Origin: Apus apus
Taxonomy: Eukaryota > Chordata > Aves > Apodiformes > Apodidae
Direction: 5' to 3'
DNA length: 64,000 nt
Assembly (NCBI RefSeq): GCF_020740795.1
Contig: NC_067282.1
Location: forward strand, 42,809,290-42,873,289
In this document: in pieces, positions 59,569-64,000 of the stretch
How the letters are laid out: the number at the start of each line of letters is the position of its first letter
Numbering within the stretch: position 1 is the first letter of the stretch
Program-made: the position numbers and the translations under genes
Notes under the pieces: generated by a model
The model's input: only the letters and a program-made list of their open reading frames with translations
The model's database searches: none
Told to the model about the DNA's origin: nothing

Positions 59569-62500
59569 CTAAAGGGACATTTTGAAAGGTCTGTTTAGTA
59601 GCCACAAATGAGAAAGCACAGACAGTGACATGACAAACATCAGTTAATTTAAGTATTTACCCAAGTTATTTCTCCAGTAGAGTGCCACTTAGATTCTTGT
59701 CTGACAATATAAAAATAGTAAATTCTAAATTCTGTATATTTGCAGCCCACCTCCCACATCAACATATCTTGCTGATACATTTTGCATAGGGCCATCACTG
59801 TTTCTTTATTTTGCAGAACCAGATACTTCCAGGTGTGGAAACAGTTTTGTGAAAGAGACCAACAAACCCCATCAGTTTCAACTGACAGTTGAACAACAGT
59901 GGAATAGAGGCAACAAGCATATGGAAATTTTACCAAAGTACCACACATGTACAATTGCATTAGCTCCCCTTTATTATCTACTACAAAAACCTCACCCCAT
60001 GCATCCTATGGCATAGCTTACTTTAAGGTCACATTTCCCTGCTGTCTCAGTCATCATGCACCTAAGAAGCACACCCAAATCTCTCTTCTCCTCCATCATG
60101 CTTACCTACAGATTCCTACTATACCCTGCAAGGCAAAACTCCACCTCTCCAGTACAAACTCTCAATTTCAGCCCTGTATTACTCAGTCTTTTAAGGCCAC
60201 ATGGTTCTTCTTCCATTTTATCCCAACCATGCTGGGGGAATGTCTGCCTTGAGTAGCAACATATTTAATATGCAAGCTCCTTTTTCATGTTGCTTTTGCT
60301 AAAGAAAACAAGGACTTGTCCAACTCTACTCGCCTCAGAGTGATTCTAGGTGCTCTTATAACAGCACCTACCCCTGCTTAACCAAACCTCTTTCTCACCA
60401 GGTCTCATCATCTCTGGAAAGATAATGAACAGCATCACATTACATGCATTGAAGACATTACTAGTGGCAATGGAATCAAGAGAGACTATCTATCTGATTT
60501 TCTTCATAAAACAAATCAGTTCTCAAAACTCACCTAGTTCAATGAAATAAATCAACAGCTTTTGTAGTCCATACATTTGATAATTTATCTTGAAGTATTT
60601 TTTCTATTAAAAACAAAACTCTAAAGTCACACCTTAATAAATAAACCACGCTCCCTACAGTATCTCTTGCTTTCAGTCACATAATACCAGTTGAAACTTG
60701 CTAACGAGGCAGTAACCTCATATGTCAGTACTTTTGCAAGTCACAGTGGAAAACTACTTCATCTGAATCCCCATCTCCCATTACACACTCTTCAACCATT
60801 GGGCATTCAACTGAAATCTGCTTCCAGTTCATGTATTGCAAAACGACGTTTAGTAACCCTAAGATCTACTGACCATTTAGCTTTCATCCCTGTAGATGCC
60901 ATCATCATCTCAGTTTTCAATGAGGTTAAAAGTTAGTCTTCATATGATACAGATATTAGAATGTACTTCATCTTCACTCATTTGCACTACCAGGCTGCTT
61001 TACCATTGCCCAAGTGGTGCTTCCTCCTAGCCAGGCCAGCTCAGCTGGACATGGACAATTCTAACTTCCTTATGTGCCAGTTCATATTTCAAGATGCAGC
61101 TCCTTTTCTACTGATCAGTCCTCTTATTCTTTCTATGGTCTGTACTTAAGTAAGCTCTAGAGTTTAAATCACTTAACACAGATTCACACAAAACAGCTGT
61201 CTTTAATTTCCCTTTTTAGAATTCAGAACCTATTACAGGACAATCCACTTTCATTGCTATTCAAAAGCACAGTTACAAATAATAATTCCATTCAAAATCA
61301 CATAAATTCTACACAGTCAACAAGAATAAACAATGTCAACTTTTAATTGGCAATTTGGATTTTTTAAAAAGTGTACCATCACTTCCATCCCAATAGCTGG
61401 GTTGCACAACTTACTCATCTCTTCTGAGACAAAGACTGGAGAAGAAATTCTGAAGTACTTGCAATAATACCCAAATAAACTCTTAACACATGCTATCCCC
61501 TCACCTTTCCTGCCAGCAAGTGTCCAAACAGTCTAACACACTACCAATTCTAACACAACAGGATTCCCCATCCATATCCTCCTCTCTCACAAATTTCCCC
61601 CACAAGAACATACATGGACTTTTAAGCAATCACAATTCTACTTTAAAAAACACCCTACCATTTACCACTTGGTTTTATTTCCATCTTTTCCAGATTGTGC
61701 ACATTCCTCAGTCACTAGTACTTGAGTCACAATTCTTGTTTCACAGTCCCTGCTCCCTGTGTAGCTTTTGGTTCTACCTACCACATTTATTGCTGCAGTG
61801 TCTTCCTTTCAGCATAGGGGGATCATAGCATTGGAGCAGAGGTTTTAGGTCATATTGCCCAAGCAATCCTTATTCCCTGCTTTGTTTAGATAACCTTTTC
61901 TACAAGCTGTTATCTGTTATTTTTTAGAGTGCACCCTCATCAGTGTTTACTTTTTTTCTATTTTTCTTCCTTATCCACAACTGACGTGATAAATCAAGGT
62001 GAAATATTTAGACCCATTTAGTCTCCATAGTTGTGAACACTTTTCTTATATAGAAACGAAGAGGAAAACAACGTAACACAAGGATATCACAATGGATAAG
62101 AAATATGTTTCAGATGGTCCAGAACCAGTTCCACATCCTCACTGGTTGTTCCACAGATTCTCTAGATAGTACAGTCTGAAAAACAGCTTCAGTGTAAGAT
62201 GCAAGACAGATACTAACATTGCTATTGATCTTTAGTGTACAGGAGTAACTGCATACCAATGCCAATGTGCCCAATGATTCATGATGTGCCAGCCTATACT
62301 GTTAGACCTGATCCTCTCCACTTCCAGAGCAACACTACCCTATCAAGAACCAAGTGCCACTGTTACCTGAAAATTACTTCATCAGATTAGAATATTTTCA
62401 TTTGACGTTTTTACTTTAGGCAAAAACTGTAACTGGGATCAAGTGGAGTTAAACAAGAATTTTATATTTTCCTGAAATATGAGGTACAGGGAAAGTTGCA

Positions 62501-64000
62501 CAAACACCAAGCATAGCAATAACCCAATGTGGCTTTTTACACATGTCTTTGGCATATATAATTGTTTTTTAACATTTTGCTGCTCTCTATATCTAGAAAC
62601 CCTAGTCACAAAAGTTTCACCATCAAAGTTGTGTAACTTTTTTGGATTTGGATATTAGGTTATTAATTGTTATGTTGAAATTGCAGGGAAAGGTTAGACA
62701 AGATAGTAAGCAGAATGGTGATTTAAAAATACTGAATCAATAGGAAGAAACTGCTTAACTGTTTTTAGAGTTCAGTTTAGTAATACCAAGACAGACTACT
62801 GAAACATTCAAAAGTTAAAGTGTTTCCAAGTTCCAGTATTTCCCAGCAGCAGCCTCATTAAATTAAGCAGCCAAATGGGAGAAGTGGGATTCTTATTCCT
62901 GAAAGCCACTGGGCCATTGCAGATCTTCCTGGTCGTATGCTACCAGGTGTTTCAGTAGACCAAAACTAAATGGCTAAGAGAGTTATTTTGTCATTTTTTG
63001 GTGTTCACCTGCATATAAAAAAAAATAAATCCTTAAAATATTTAAGCAATTAATCTATTTAACATACTCAGAACATTCGTTGTCAAGCTCACTTCCACCC
63101 CAAACAAACCCAGTAGTGCCAGTGCCAAAACAATGCAAGAAGAGTTGATTTTCCCATTATTTTCCTCTCCTAAGTTACACAGTCTAGGGACCTATCACTT
63201 TTTTCCAAATACTGCTGGGCAGAGAAAATTATGACTGTTGTCCCAAAGGAGTTGCACAGGGCATCTCAGGCAGAAAAATAAGAGCCAATGGCACTGTGAC
63301 AGTTTTCAACCAGAAGGAGAAACCAGAAGTGCAATGCAGGCCATGCCTGGATGTATTATTCATGATGTCTCCCTAAACTCTTGAGGAGAAGCAGAATGTT
63401 ACATGAAGTGGAACAAGGCAGTTAAAAAAAAAATGTATTTAAAACTACACAGTGATAAAACAATACAAAATTGTCAGACATAGCCAGTTTATACAAATTA
63501 ACGTTACTAGCATCTTAAATTAACATTTGAAATGTTAATTGTCCAATATATTGTAATTATTGACCATGGAATGTAAAAAGGCTTATTAATTTCTCACTTC
63601 AAGTGGAGAAGAGGATGAGCTCCCAGAACAGACGCAGCAAGGGCTTAAGAGCTAAAACCCACACACATCACCAGGCAAAAACCTGAAAAGTTTTCAGAGC
63701 AAACAAAAACCCTGACAAGCTTCATTAATAACTAGATACATATAGTCGCTTATTTCTATGAAGGAACTACACAGTATGTTTACTCAAATATGGAACAAAA
63801 CACAACGCTCTCTGTAGCACAAGAATATCCTCATGCTTAAACAGCTACAGATAAATCAAACTCTCTCAGGTATCAATAAACTGATACCAAACAAAATGGA
63901 TGCAAGAGCTTCAGGTGAGCTTTCCTCCCCTCCAGGATTTCAAGAGCTGCACACACCTGTCAGAAGACAACAGTACCTTGTGAACTTTAAGACCCTTGAA
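59569..64000 (-). other. TBC1D4 intron 1, partial
   Basis: It starts upstream of the exon 2 acceptor and runs off the window. No TBC1D4 first-exon sequence, CpG island or promoter is visible, so exon 1 lies further on. No CR1 copy was recognised in these 4.4 kb. The short open frames are AT-rich chance frames. Confidence 0.75.

Noticed and set aside
1..64000. CRISPR arrays, operons, tRNA or rRNA genes
   Set aside because: No regularly spaced repeats, clustered bacterial-type frames or cloverleaf-like sequence were found; the window is intron-bearing vertebrate DNA.

Overview
The window is avian nuclear DNA. It contains many CR1 LINE fragments with the ATTCTATG-type 3' end, compact introns with clean GT-AG junctions, and one vertebrate gene. 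The species cannot be named from the sequence; another CR1-rich sauropsid is possible but less likely.

The window is dominated by one gene on the minus strand: TBC1D4 (AS160), a Rab GTPase-activating protein. I could place 19 consecutive coding exons, from 59568 down to the stop codon at 13962. Together they encode 1124 residues with no frameshift or premature stop, and every exon phase matches the next. Only the first coding exon (N-terminus, start codon, first PTB domain) is missing; it should lie beyond position 64000. The dual catalytic fingers of the TBC domain are present, as are most of the known Akt/14-3-3 sites (human S318, S341, S570, S588, T642, S666). A 3' UTR of about 2 kb probably ends near 11930, just past an AATAAA at 11946-11951.

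Layout: 1-11.9 kb is intergenic DNA downstream of TBC1D4, with no recognised gene but several CR1 copies, including one CR1 inserted inside another. 11.9-14 kb is the 3' UTR and last exon. 14-59.6 kb holds the other exons and introns. The introns carry further CR1 pieces, A/C-rich tracts nearly all on the + strand, microsatellites, and an LTR-like segment with a possible tRNA-Trp-type primer-binding site (about 44.7-45.16 kb, intron 8 of this numbering). 59.6-64 kb is part of intron 1.

The main unexpected item is in the intron at 52759-57524. On the minus strand at 55057-55425 lies a broken, intronless copy of the 5' part of FAM3C (ILEI), read continuously from its start codon through about 85 codons and then disrupted by small indels. 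Processed gene copies are scarce in birds, so this deserves checking.

No bacterial genes, CRISPR arrays, tRNA or rRNA genes were seen. Exon numbers below count the unseen first exon as exon 1.
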